The notes under the pieces: model-generated | The model's input: only the letters and a program-made list of their open reading frames with translations | What the model was told of the DNA's origin: nothing | The model's database searches: none | Source of the DNA: Cohnella phaseoli | GTDB taxonomy: Bacteria > Bacillota > Bacilli > Paenibacillales > Paenibacillaceae | Length of the DNA stretch: 64,000 nucleotides | Direction: 5' to 3' | Assembly (NCBI RefSeq): GCF_003386235.1 | Contig: NZ_QRDZ01000028.1 | Coordinates: 1-64,000 of the forward strand | Position numbers and translations under genes: made by a program | Shown: piece by piece, positions 8,780 to 17,535 of the stretch | How the letters are laid out: each line of letters opens with the position of its first letter | Position numbering within the stretch: position 1 is the stretch's first letter

Positions 8780-11278
8780 TCAATCCGACCAAACCTTCAG
8801 CTCGTTTATCGCAATATTGCCCCATTGACGGTTGCCGTTGTTCACCTTTAAGCGGATCGCACTGGCGGTAACCGGGTTGAACGAGATAACCCGTTCCTCC
8901 ACCGTACTGTTATTTAGCGACCAGGTAATCGGCACGTTTGACGATGCTGTCGTCCATGCGGAGCCGTTGTAATATTCGACGTCGACGTTCGTAAGTCCCT
9001 GGCCGATGCCGAAATGGGTGAACAGACTGATTCTGCTCGTCGTGACGAAGCTGCCTCCGAAATCAAGCGAAACATACTGCGGGAATGCAATCGAGGTTCC
9101 GCTGGCCCACGACGTGGAAGTTTTGCCGTCGCTGATCGTGGAGATCGCGCCGGCGCTGCCCGTCGGGAACGTCGTGCTTGCCGCTGCTCCCTGCGCGGCG
9201 TTAACCGGCGCGGCGATCGGCGACTTGAACAGCTCCAGCTCGTTCACCGCGATATTGCCCCATTGGCGGTTGCCGTTGTTCACCTTCAGCCTGAGCTTGG
9301 AGAATGTCGTCTCCGCGAAGCCGACCGACTTAATCTCGTCGTCGCTAGTGTTGGAGCTCCAACTCAGCGCTATATTGGTCTGGATCGGCACCCATGACGA
9401 GCCGTCGAACGCCTCCAGATCGAAGTTCGTAATGCCCTGTCCTTGACCGAACCTTGTGTTGATTCTCAGCGTATCGGCCGTCACCGCTTCCGCTCCGAAA
9501 TCGAGCGTAATGTAGTTCGGGAACGTCGGCGACTGATTGCTCGACCACGCGTATTCGTAGAAACGGTCGTTAATGTTGTCGATAACGGCCGTCGTTCCGT
9601 TCAAGGAGGCGAACGTCGTGCTGACCGCGGCACGCGGAGCCAGATCGCCCGTCGGCGATTGCGGAATCTGCGGATACGGAACTGCTGCCTTATTGGTAGA
9701 AGGAGGCACCGTGCCCTCGTATTCGTGAGCGCCGATGTCGGGATCGCCATTGTACAGCGCGTTGCCGTAATAGTCGCGGCCTCCGTGGTCGGCAATCGGA
9801 ATCCCTGCGCCGATCAGCGGAGAACCCGCTTGCAGCTTGTAGCCGTCCACCGTGTTCATGCCGTTGCCGCCGCTTCCGGGGCTGACGAAGTTCGGATTGG
9901 CCGTGACCTTGTGCGGGTCGGAGGGGACCAGCGTCTTCCCGCCGAAGTACGCATTATAATCGAACATTTGGCCGGTCAGGTTCCAGCCCTTGTCCCCGAC
10001 GCTGTAGTAGGCGTTGTTGTAGTTGCGAATGTTCGTCGGAGACCCCGAGGTTTTGGTAAAATAGTCGCTCATGACCGGATTGCCCGATGCGGCTCCGACA
10101 TAGACGGTATTGTTGTGATTGGTGACATTTTTGATCGAGCCGCTGTAGCGGAAAATACTCTTCCTGTCGTTCTGGCTGATGTTGTACCGAACGACCGTAT
10201 CGACCGTGTAGTACGTATCGTTCACGAATAGCATAAATCCTCCGGCGTTGTTATGGCTGTAATTATATTGGACGACGGAGCCGATATTCCCCGCATCCAC
10301 GTCGAAGCCGTGGCCGTCCTCCTCGCCGTTTACGCTCTCGAACGACTCGTTGAACTGCACGAGATTGTTGTCGGCGTATGCCCACCAGATCGAAGCGTTC
10401 GTAGCCAGATAAGTCGCCTGCTGAACGGTGTTATGCTCCACGATCGCTCCGTCGGTCACGTTCCAAGCGATGCCGCCTGTTGCCGCTCTGATCACGGTAT
10501 TGTTGGAGATTTTCACATCCGTTGAAGGCGTCCATGGCCCATACGGCTTCGGCACCCACGGCCACAAATCGCTCATGCCGTAACGCAGAATGCAGTTAGA
10601 GCCGATATAAATGCCGTAAGCGTCGACGTCGGTCAGGACGTTGCCGTCAATCCATATTCCATTAAAGGCGCTTGGAGTGACCGAGCCGACCGAATCGAAA
10701 ATAATGCCGCCCGAGCGTGTCGTGTAGGCGCCGTCCACATCGTGAATGTTCAAGTTTTTCAGTTGAATGTGGTTAAGAATGCCGGCCTCTTCATTCAGAA
10801 TGTAGACGCCTCTGCGCTGGCCCCGCGGATTCTGCCAATTGCGGTCGAAGGGCAGCGTCGAACGGTTCGTAATCTCCAGGTTGTTGATCTCCCAGTACTC
10901 CTGGTTTTTCAAATAGACGGCTTCCAGCTCGGACGTGACGCCCGCAATCAGAGGCTTGCTTCCCGAGCCGTACATGTCGATGACAATCGGACTTCCGAAC
11001 GCTCCCGAGCCTTTCGGCCACAGTCTGCCGTTCCAGGTGCCGTCCGCCTTAAACAAAATTTGATCGCCGGGCGCGAACGTCGTGGCATTGACTTTGTCCA
11101 ACGACTGCCATGCCGATCCCGGACTACTGCCGTCATTGCTGTCGCTTCCTCCAAGGTTGTCTACGTAATAGACGACTCCGGAAGCCTCCGCCTCTGTCGG
11201 AGCGATGCCGACAAAGCTGCAAATCATACTTGCAACTACCATTAAAGCCCCCAGTCTTTTGTGAATCCCTCTGCTCAA
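8780..11278 (-). CDS. Secreted right-handed beta-helix protein with two C-terminal discoidin-like domains (locus 2)
   Basis: An 832-residue exported protein. A signal peptide ends near AEASG (about residue 33). The VYYVDNLGGSDSNDGSS start and the many Asn-rich short repeats (about 40-480) are typical of right-handed beta-helix proteins, a fold used by pectate lyases and other polysaccharide lyases or hydrolases; the closing segment DPDIGAHEYEG is characteristic of this class. Two homologous domains of about 140 residues (about 546-690 and 694-832), each ending in LKVNNGNRQWGNIA(V/I)NEL, look like F5/8-type carbohydrate-binding modules. The start is a TTG: AAGGAGAG lies upstream, and the nearby ATG is out of frame and closes at once. 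Last gene of locus 2, with a cre-like site upstream. It probably cuts or binds the polymer whose fragments the locus imports; activity unproven. Confidence 0.85.
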   Translation of the reverse strand: MSRGIHKRLGALMVVASMICSFVGIAPTEAEASGVVYYVDNLGGSDSNDGSSPGSAWQSLDKVNATTFAPGDQILFKADGTWNGRLWPKGSGAFGSPIVIDMYGSGSKPLIAGVTSELEAVYLKNQEYWEINNLEITNRSTLPFDRNWQNPRGQRRGVYILNEEAGILNHIQLKNLNIHDVDGAYTTRSGGIIFDSVGSVTPSAFNGIWIDGNVLTDVDAYGIYIGSNCILRYGMSDLWPWVPKPYGPWTPSTDVKISNNTVIRAATGGIAWNVTDGAIVEHNTVQQATYLATNASIWWAYADNNLVQFNESFESVNGEEDGHGFDVDAGNIGSVVQYNYSHNNAGGFMLFVNDTYYTVDTVVRYNISQNDRKSIFRYSGSIKNVTNHNNTVYVGAASGNPVMSDYFTKTSGSPTNIRNYNNAYYSVGDKGWNLTGQMFDYNAYFGGKTLVPSDPHKVTANPNFVSPGSGGNGMNTVDGYKLQAGSPLIGAGIPIADHGGRDYYGNALYNGDPDIGAHEYEGTVPPSTNKAAVPYPQIPQSPTGDLAPRAAVSTTFASLNGTTAVIDNINDRFYEYAWSSNQSPTFPNYITLDFGAEAVTADTLRINTRFGQGQGITNFDLEAFDGSSWVPIQTNIALSWSSNTSDDEIKSVGFAETTFSKLRLKVNNGNRQWGNIAVNELELFKSPIAAPVNAAQGAAASTTFPTGSAGAISTISDGKTSTSWASGTSIAFPQYVSLDFGGSFVTTSRISLFTHFGIGQGLTNVDVEYYNGSAWTTASSNVPITWSLNNSTVEERVISFNPVTASAIRLKVNNGNRQWGNIAINELKVWSD

Positions 11279-11328
11279 GCGATCATCCCTCTCCTTGAAT
11301 ATATGTAATGCTCCAACCGGGCCCTTGG

Positions 11329-11342
11329 TTAAAGCGCTTACA
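11329..11342 (-). promoter_or_regulatory. cre-like (CcpA) site before the beta-helix gene
   Basis: On the minus strand it reads TGTAAGCGCTTTAA, matching 13 of 14 positions of the Bacillus consensus TGWAANCGNTNWCA. It lies about 50 bp upstream of the TTG start, consistent with glucose repression of the secreted enzyme. Inference from consensus only. Confidence 0.6.
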
Positions 11343-11362
11343 ACAAGCGATGCAGGAACGGC

Positions 11363-12439
11363 TTACCTCCACAAGATTTCATCATTCGCTTCATTTATAA
11401 TGACCTCGGCGGCGGACACCCGATTTTGGACGTAATCCGCGTACCTGGAATTCGCATAATCCATCAACACCTGCTCCTTGATCTCCGCAAAGTCGGCGAA
11501 CTCAGAGCCCTTCCCTTGCTCAACCAGACGCTGCAGCACATACAAACGTCCGTTTTCTTCGATGACGCCGCTAATTTCTCCGGGAGCCAGATGACTCGCA
11601 GCTTGGGCGACGGGACTCCGCAAATTCATTCTGATATTGCCCTCGTTGACGCTTCGCTCCTCCAGCCGCACCTCGGCCCCCAGTCTGTCCGCAATTCCCG
11701 CGAAATCGGTTCCGGCGACGGCCAAAGCCAAAGCTTCGTCCATACGCTCCTGGGCCTGTCGTTTAAGCGTCTCGTCCGTCTCCTGATTCGCGTTCAGGAA
11801 AGCGACAGACAGTTGGCTGAACTTCACTGCTTCTCGCACCGCATACAGCTCTATCTTATTTGCCTCGTAAAACTGCCGCAGCACCCGTTCGTCCGGCTTC
11901 CACTCTCGCTCCAGCAATCGGCTCTTGACTTCCCGGATTGCATTGCTCATCGCATATTCCAAATAAACCTCTTCGCTATAGCGAACAGGACCGTATACGA
12001 CCTTGCCTTCGGCGACAGCCTCCTGCCTTCTCCGGTTTTCCAGCTCCAGCTCCCGCAGGAATCCGGAATAGCTAATGTCTGTCAGAATGCCTTGCTCCTG
12101 CGCAATCTTCTGCGTCACTTTGAGCTTCACGCTGTCTTCCAAAGCTAATCTGCGGATAGCCTCGGAGGGAGTCTCCCCTCCGTAGGCCGTCGTCCAGAAC
12201 TCCGTCGTCTGTTCGGCGCCATATTTGACGTAATACTCGTCTACCACGCGTGACTTGTTCGCCCGCAGAGCGCGTTCGAACTCGCCCCTGTGTACGGGCG
12301 CTCCGTCCACCCATGCAACGATCTTGCCTTCTTCCGACGGTCTGTCCCATGCGTGAGCAGCCGCCATCGCAATTCCGGATGCCGCAATCAGCACGGCGAT
12401 TCCTCCCCATAACGGCCGACGAATCACCCTGCGGAGCAT
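11363..12439 (-). CDS. SurA/PrsA-like membrane-anchored foldase (locus 2)
   Basis: A 358-residue protein with an N-terminal signal-anchor helix (about residues 10-28) and an extracellular part resembling the SurA_N/parvulin chaperone architecture: an N-terminal helical segment (VAWVDGAPVHRGEFERALR), a central helical region, and a C-terminal domain with the typical tail IKEQVLMDYANSRYADYVQ. No lipobox Cys is present, unlike PrsA. The parvulin core is weakly conserved, so it may be a chaperone without isomerase activity. It overlaps the upstream oxidoreductase gene by 16 bp, so the two are coupled. In this position it probably helps fold the large secreted beta-helix protein encoded next. Fold call moderate, role inferred. 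Confidence 0.7.
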   Translation of the reverse strand: MLRRVIRRPLWGGIAVLIAASGIAMAAAHAWDRPSEEGKIVAWVDGAPVHRGEFERALRANKSRVVDEYYVKYGAEQTTEFWTTAYGGETPSEAIRRLALEDSVKLKVTQKIAQEQGILTDISYSGFLRELELENRRRQEAVAEGKVVYGPVRYSEEVYLEYAMSNAIREVKSRLLEREWKPDERVLRQFYEANKIELYAVREAVKFSQLSVAFLNANQETDETLKRQAQERMDEALALAVAGTDFAGIADRLGAEVRLEERSVNEGNIRMNLRSPVAQAASHLAPGEISGVIEENGRLYVLQRLVEQGKGSEFADFAEIKEQVLMDYANSRYADYVQNRVSAAEVIINEANDEILWR

Positions 12440-13698
12440 GACCGCAGCCCTCGCACGAACTCCGCCAACTCCAAAGTCTTCCCGGCTACCCGGGATTGCT
12501 CCGCCGCAAACGCGATCATATGGCTTTGTACCGAACGATCGGCCGACGTTAAGCCCTGCTGACCGCCATCCGCCTGCACCAGCCGCAGAAAATCGCGCAT
12601 TAAGCCCCAGTCTCCGCCGCCATGACCGACATGGCCGCCGCGATCCTCGAAGACGATTCGCTCCGTTTTGCCGCTGCCGAAATGCAAAATTTCGATCTCG
12701 TTCTTCTCCATCGCTCCGCGAATTTCCCCCTTCGTCCCCATCAGCTTGATCGTACGGCTAATCTCTCTCGTAAACGCGCTCATCGTGAACGCCACCGTAA
12801 CGGCATTGTCAAACTCGAGATTCACCACCTGATGATCGACGACATCGTTATCGCAGCGATACACGCATCGACCGTAAGGCCCTTCCTGCAACGCTTTGTA
12901 TCGGGCTTCATAGCTGATATCGTCGCTGATCGCCGAAGTCGGCCAGTCGGTATTGTCCGTCAGGTACAGCTTAGGCGCGTAATAGAGACACTCTTCGGAG
13001 GCCGGACAACCGTCCAGACACCGCAGAGGCGCTCCTTCCGGCGCATTCTCGGACGTAAAGTGAGCCAGGGAGCCGAAGGAGGATACCCGCGTGCAGTCCG
13101 CCCCGGCCAGCCATAGCAGGATGTCCAGATCGTGACAGCTTTTGGCCAGAATCATCGGACTGGATTCGTCCTTGCGCCGCCAATTGCCGCGCACGAAGCT
13201 GTGCGCCTGATGCCAATAGCCGACGTTCTCGTTGTGCGTAATGGACATCAGCTTCCCGATCTTTCCTTGATCAAGCAGCCCTTTAATCGTGGAGAAAAAG
13301 TTCGTGTACCGCAGCACATGACAGATGGAGAATACGCGATTCATTCGAGCGGCCATGTCGCCCATCGCGAGGCATTCCTCGGGGCTGGACGACATCGGCT
13401 TCTCCAGCAGTACGTGATAGCCTGCTTCAAGCGCCTTCATTGTAGGCTCGAAATGCTGCTGATCCTGCGTGCAAATCATCACGGCATCGGCCAGCTTCGG
13501 CCCGGCAAACAGCTCGTCCCAATGCGCGAAGACCCGGTCCTCCGGCAGTCGGTGACGCTCCCGGAACGCCTCTCTCCGCGCGGCCGTTGGCTCCGCCACC
13601 GCCGCGATCTGCATCTCGTACGGATTTTGCAGCGCATACTCCGCGTAGTTAAAGCCCCGTTGTCCCGCTCCGATCAAAGCCACCGTTATTTTCTTCAT
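12424..13698 (-). CDS. Gfo/Idh/MocA-family oxidoreductase with Cys-rich insert (locus 2)
   Basis: A 424-residue NAD(P)-dependent sugar dehydrogenase-type protein. The Rossmann motif GAGQRG is at residues 10-15 and the family Lys motif EKP at about 95. A Cys-rich stretch (CLDGCPASEEC at about 226-236, then CVYRC near 277) lies in the C-terminal half and could bind a metal; it recurs in a subgroup of these enzymes but I do not know its role. GGGGAGGAGC upstream fixes the ATG at 13698; the longer frame would begin inside that ribosome site. Lying after the permeases, it probably oxidises or epimerises an imported sugar. No signal peptide, so cytoplasmic. Confidence 0.88.
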   Translation of the reverse strand: MKKITVALIGAGQRGFNYAEYALQNPYEMQIAAVAEPTAARREAFRERHRLPEDRVFAHWDELFAGPKLADAVMICTQDQQHFEPTMKALEAGYHVLLEKPMSSSPEECLAMGDMAARMNRVFSICHVLRYTNFFSTIKGLLDQGKIGKLMSITHNENVGYWHQAHSFVRGNWRRKDESSPMILAKSCHDLDILLWLAGADCTRVSSFGSLAHFTSENAPEGAPLRCLDGCPASEECLYYAPKLYLTDNTDWPTSAISDDISYEARYKALQEGPYGRCVYRCDNDVVDHQVVNLEFDNAVTVAFTMSAFTREISRTIKLMGTKGEIRGAMEKNEIEILHFGSGKTERIVFEDRGGHVGHGGGDWGLMRDFLRLVQADGGQQGLTSADRSVQSHMIAFAAEQSRVAGKTLELAEFVRGLRSCSAG

Positions 13699-13730
13699 CC
13701 CCGAGCTCCTCCCCATTGCGGACCGTCCGT

Positions 13731-14621
13731 TTATTCTTTAACGCTGCCGACCGTCATGCCGCGAACAAAGTATTTCTGCAGGAACGGATAAACAAGCATA
13801 ATCGGCAGCGCGCCCATAAAGATCTGCGCCGTTTTCAGCGTTTTCTCGCTGAGATTTTCCAGCACCTTAAGCTGCTCTACGGATACCGAGGTCATCATGG
13901 AATTCATGGACATGATCAGAGTGGACAAGTACGTCTGCAGCGGATACTTATCCGGCGAGTTCAAGTAGAGAATGCCGTCGAACCAGGAATTCCAGTGCCC
14001 GACAATCGTGAACAAGCCGATGGTCGCGATCGAAGGCAGCGATACGGGAAGGAAAACCCTCCATAGAATGGTCCAATGTCCCGCTCCGTCGATCGTCGCC
14101 GCTTCCTCCAGCTCCTTCGGAATCGACCGGAAGAAGTTCAGCATCAGGATAACGTTCCATACGCTCAGCGCTCCGGGAAGAATCAGCGCCCAGATCGAAT
14201 CGATCAGGCCGGTATTTTTGACAACCATAAAGGTTGGAATCAGCCCCCCGCCGAAGAACATCGTGACGGCAAAGAACCAGACGTACACCGTTCTGGAACC
14301 GAACTGCTCGTTCGATTTGGCCAGAGGATAGGCGGTCAGAAACACGAGCAGCATGTTGACGACCGTCCCGAGAGCGACTCGCTCCAGAGAAACCCATAAC
14401 GCACGGAAAAATTCAACCTTTTCCCCCAAATAGATATAAGCGTCCCAAGAAAAGCCGACCGGCCATAGCTTGACCTCTCCCGCCATTGCCGCCGTATTCG
14501 AGCTTAAGGAAATCGACAGCAAGTGCAGAAACGGAACAATGCCGAGCAGGGTGACTCCGGTCAAAAACAACGCGTTAAATGTAGTAAACAGCTTTCTGCT
14601 CAATGAGATCTGGCCTCGCAT
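13731..14621 (-). CDS. ABC transporter permease, LplC/YtcP type (locus 2)
   Basis: A 296-residue membrane permease. The pattern SLSRKLFTTFNALFLTGVTLLGIVPFLHLLSISLSS at the start (split here only for description) and the ending PFLQKYFVRGMTVGSVKE are typical of the LplC/YtcP group. The EAA loop is at about residue 171 (EAATIDGAGHW). The frame is open 22 codons further, but GGAGGTGAG seven bases before the ATG at 14621 decides the start. Works with the LplB-type permease upstream. Confidence 0.93.
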   Translation of the reverse strand: MRGQISLSRKLFTTFNALFLTGVTLLGIVPFLHLLSISLSSNTAAMAGEVKLWPVGFSWDAYIYLGEKVEFFRALWVSLERVALGTVVNMLLVFLTAYPLAKSNEQFGSRTVYVWFFAVTMFFGGGLIPTFMVVKNTGLIDSIWALILPGALSVWNVILMLNFFRSIPKELEEAATIDGAGHWTILWRVFLPVSLPSIATIGLFTIVGHWNSWFDGILYLNSPDKYPLQTYLSTLIMSMNSMMTSVSVEQLKVLENLSEKTLKTAQIFMGALPIMLVYPFLQKYFVRGMTVGSVKE

Positions 14622-14687
14622 AGCCGACTCACCTCCATACTGATGTTGTGGACTATCGTGATCAAAATTGGGCTTTTGGGCCTTCAT

Positions 14688-15578
14688 CTAGAAGATTCGG
14701 TAGTTGTTGTATTTGTAGGCTGCATAGTAGGTTACCGAAACTAGCGCAAGCGAAATGACGGACTTGAACAGACCGACAGCCGCAGCAGGACCGAATTGCT
14801 GACTGAAAATACCCAAGCGATAAACGAATGTATCGATAATGTCCGAGCCTTCGTAAACGGTCGGATTATACATAATCAAAATTTGTTCAAAGCCGGCGTT
14901 CAATACGCCTCCAAGTCCCAATACGGCAAGCACAATGATCATCGGCGCTATGCCCGGCAGCGTAATATGGATCATCTGCTTCCATTTCCCCGCGCCATCC
15001 ACCTCGGCCGCCTCGTACAGCGTGGCGTTAATGCCGGTAATGGCGGCGAGCATGATGATCATGTTGTAGCCCATGCCCTTCCATACATCCGAACCGATAA
15101 TAATCGTTCTGAACCAACTGTTGTCGAGCATAAACATAATCGGTTCCAAGCCTAGCGACGATACTAGCGCGTTCACCGGGCCGTTCAAGGAAAACAGCTC
15201 GATCACAACGCCGCCAAGCACGGTCCACGACAGGAAAAACGGCAGGAAAACCGCAGATTGCACAAATCGCGAAAACCAGCTTTTCGTTACCTCGTTAAGC
15301 AGCAATGCCAGAACTAGAGGAACAAGCAGAAACAAAATCATTTTGCAGACCGCGATCAGCACTGTATTCCACAGCACTTGATTAAAGTCCGGAAGCTGAA
15401 ACACGTATTTGAAGTTGTCGAGACCGATAAACTTCGACTTAAAGAAACCGGACAGCGGCTCGAACTCCTGGAAAGCCATAACCAGACCCGCCATCGGGCC
15501 GTAAGCGTAGATGATCGTAAAGAAGACTCCCGGCCACAGCATGAAATGCAACGGAAAATTTCTTTTTAGCTTTTTCAC
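14688..15578 (-). CDS. ABC transporter permease, LplB type (locus 2)
   Basis: A 296-residue membrane permease beginning with a short basic segment and the helix FMLWPGVFFTIIYAYGPMAG. The EAA loop is at about residue 188 (EAAEVDGAGKW), and the ending YYAAYKYNNYRIF is characteristic of LplB-type permeases. It uses a GTG start with GGAGGGG six bases upstream. Located between the binding-protein gene and the LplC-type permease. Confidence 0.93.
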   Translation of the reverse strand: MKKLKRNFPLHFMLWPGVFFTIIYAYGPMAGLVMAFQEFEPLSGFFKSKFIGLDNFKYVFQLPDFNQVLWNTVLIAVCKMILFLLVPLVLALLLNEVTKSWFSRFVQSAVFLPFFLSWTVLGGVVIELFSLNGPVNALVSSLGLEPIMFMLDNSWFRTIIIGSDVWKGMGYNMIIMLAAITGINATLYEAAEVDGAGKWKQMIHITLPGIAPMIIVLAVLGLGGVLNAGFEQILIMYNPTVYEGSDIIDTFVYRLGIFSQQFGPAAAVGLFKSVISLALVSVTYYAAYKYNNYRIF

Positions 15579-15659
15579 AGATGCCCCTCCGTTCTCTCCT
15601 ATTGAAAAGCGGGAGGTTCGGTCGATTGTCCGACTCCGCCTCCCGCCTCCTCGTGCGGT

Positions 15660-17420
15660 TTATTTCACTGCTTGCGTATCGTACCATGCGTTAACTTCTT
15701 CGATAATCTTGTCGCCGCCGAGCGATTTCCAGCTGGCCACGAACTTATCGAACTCGTCAAGCGATGCGCCCATGATGATCTTCGTGAACGACTCCTGCAT
15801 CAGCTTGTCGAGCTGACCGCCCTTGCTGACGATCGTCTCCGTAGGCAGACCGTAGAATTCGTTGTTGACGAATTGATTGCTTTCCTTGACCTTCTTCGTT
15901 GTGCCCCAGCCTCCGTCTTTAGCTGCGCGGCTGTAATATTGTCCCCAACTGATGCCCAGGGATTGACGGGAAGTATCTTTGGCCAAGTATTCCTTCGTCG
16001 CGCGGAAGACGGAGTCGACGTTGCTGAAGTTCTCGTCTTCCAGCGTAATCTCGGTTTGACCCGCATCCAGCGCCTTGTTGACCTCTGTATAGATGTTGTC
16101 GATATCGGCCGGGTTATAGATCCGCGGATTAAACCAGTTGTAGACGTAGCCTTTGGCAGCCTTCTCGTCGTCCTTGTACTTCTTGTAGCCCATCTCGATG
16201 TAGAAGTTCAGCATTTTGATGGCGGCTTCAGGATGCTTCATATCTTTGCTCACCGCGAACACTTTGCCGGCGCGAAGCTTCGGCACAAGCGATTTGCCCG
16301 GTCCGTCCAGACCCGGAATTTGCAGCGCGATCCATTCCGCCTTCGGATCCTTATCCATGTGGGAGTTAAGCGGCCAGTTCGGGTACCACCATTCTCCGTA
16401 AGAGATGCCCACCTTGCCTCCAACGATATCCTCGACAGCTTTGTTTTCGTCCTTCAGCGCAAACTCCTTGTTAATAATGCCGCGCTTATACCACGATTGC
16501 AGCATTTCCAATCCGGCTTTCATTTCCGGCTGAATCAGGCCGGGAGCCAGTTTGCCGTCGCTGCCCTTGATCCAGGCGGACTGCTTGTCGCCAACGGACG
16601 GATACGCTCCGAAGCCGTTGAAGAAACCTCTAAGATCGAAGCCCCAGAAAAACAATTCCTTCTGGAGAGAGACGCCGTAAGTATCATTCTTGTTATTGCG
16701 GTCCGGGTCTTGCGTAACGAATGCTTCGGCAACCTTGTCAAGCTCTGCCATCGTAGTCGGAGGCTGCATGCCCAGCGTGTCGAGCCAGTCTTTGCGAATC
16801 CACAGCAACTGCGTGGAGAGGAACGGGTCCTCGAAAGCCGGAATCGCCAGCTGCTTGCCGTCGGAGCTGAACGTCTTCATGGCGAAGCCGCCGTCCGACT
16901 CCATATACTTCCGCAGATCCGGGGAGGCGTATTGCTCGTACGCTTCCGTCAAATCTCCCAGCATGTTTTGGTTTTTCAGCTTCTCGAAGTTTTTCTGGTC
17001 GAGTTCCATGATGTCCGGCAGATCTCCCGATGCGAGAGCTAACGAGAACTTCTGCTCGTACTGGTTGTTCGGCACCATCCATTTGAACTTCACTTCGATG
17101 TTCGTCATTTCTTTCAAGTCTACGAGATATTTGTTCTGATCAGGCGTCATTCCGGAAGGCGTTCTTGGATCTTCCGGCGGATTGTAGCCGATCACCTCGG
17201 TCACCGTCACCGTCTCCGGATATTTGCCGAGCGGCTCGGGCTTGGTTGTCTCCGCGCTCGCTTCGCCGCTTTCCGAGGAAGCCGAAGGGGCTACGGACGC
17301 CGATGAGGACGGGGACGAAGACGCTCCTTCTTTGTTGCCGTCTTTGCTCGAACATGCCGCTGTCACGGAAAGCACAAGGGACAACGAGACGATTACACTC
17401 CAGGATTTATGCCATTTCAT
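15660..17420 (-). CDS. LplA-type substrate-binding lipoprotein (locus 2)
   Basis: A 586-residue extracellular solute-binding lipoprotein of the large LplA kind that pairs with LplB/LplC permeases. The signal peptide ends in VTAAC (Cys23), followed by a long Ser/Ala/Glu-rich linker. The binding fold includes FKWMVPNNQYEQKFSLALASGDLPDI (described in parts) and GDKQSAWIKGSDGKLAPG. The frame runs 28 codons further upstream, but AGGGGGAAGC nine bases before the ATG at 17420 and the signal peptide set the start. A good promoter stands just upstream, so it can be transcribed apart from the regulator genes. Ligand unknown, probably an oligosaccharide. Confidence 0.93.
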   Translation of the reverse strand: MKWHKSWSVIVSLSLVLSVTAACSSKDGNKEGASSSPSSSASVAPSASSESGEASAETTKPEPLGKYPETVTVTEVIGYNPPEDPRTPSGMTPDQNKYLVDLKEMTNIEVKFKWMVPNNQYEQKFSLALASGDLPDIMELDQKNFEKLKNQNMLGDLTEAYEQYASPDLRKYMESDGGFAMKTFSSDGKQLAIPAFEDPFLSTQLLWIRKDWLDTLGMQPPTTMAELDKVAEAFVTQDPDRNNKNDTYGVSLQKELFFWGFDLRGFFNGFGAYPSVGDKQSAWIKGSDGKLAPGLIQPEMKAGLEMLQSWYKRGIINKEFALKDENKAVEDIVGGKVGISYGEWWYPNWPLNSHMDKDPKAEWIALQIPGLDGPGKSLVPKLRAGKVFAVSKDMKHPEAAIKMLNFYIEMGYKKYKDDEKAAKGYVYNWFNPRIYNPADIDNIYTEVNKALDAGQTEITLEDENFSNVDSVFRATKEYLAKDTSRQSLGISWGQYYSRAAKDGGWGTTKKVKESNQFVNNEFYGLPTETIVSKGGQLDKLMQESFTKIIMGASLDEFDKFVASWKSLGGDKIIEEVNAWYDTQAVK

Positions 17421-17474
17421 TTGCAAGCTTCCCCCTATATGATCGTTTGCCTGTCTTAGGAGCTCCTTGAATTC

Positions 17475-17527
17475 ATTATAGGCCTCGCGGGAAAACGCTC
17501 GCAATTTTGAATCGTTTACAATCGTTT
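17475..17527 (-). promoter_or_regulatory. Promoter with upstream tandem AAACGATT boxes (locus 2)
   Basis: On the minus strand, TTGCGA (17499-17504), an 18-bp spacer and a perfect TATAAT (17475-17480) precede the lipoprotein gene. Immediately upstream are two exact AAACGATT boxes (17520-17527 and 17510-17517) with a 10-bp period, a layout suited to an AraC-type activator touching the polymerase. The sequence at 17507-17520 also matches the cre consensus at 12 of 14 positions. Probable target of the response regulator encoded directly upstream. Confidence 0.6.
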
Positions 17528-17535
17528 CAGATTTT

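Noticed and set aside
15672..17042. 456-codon antisense frame inside the locus 2 lipoprotein gene
   Set aside because: Shadow of a clear lipoprotein gene.
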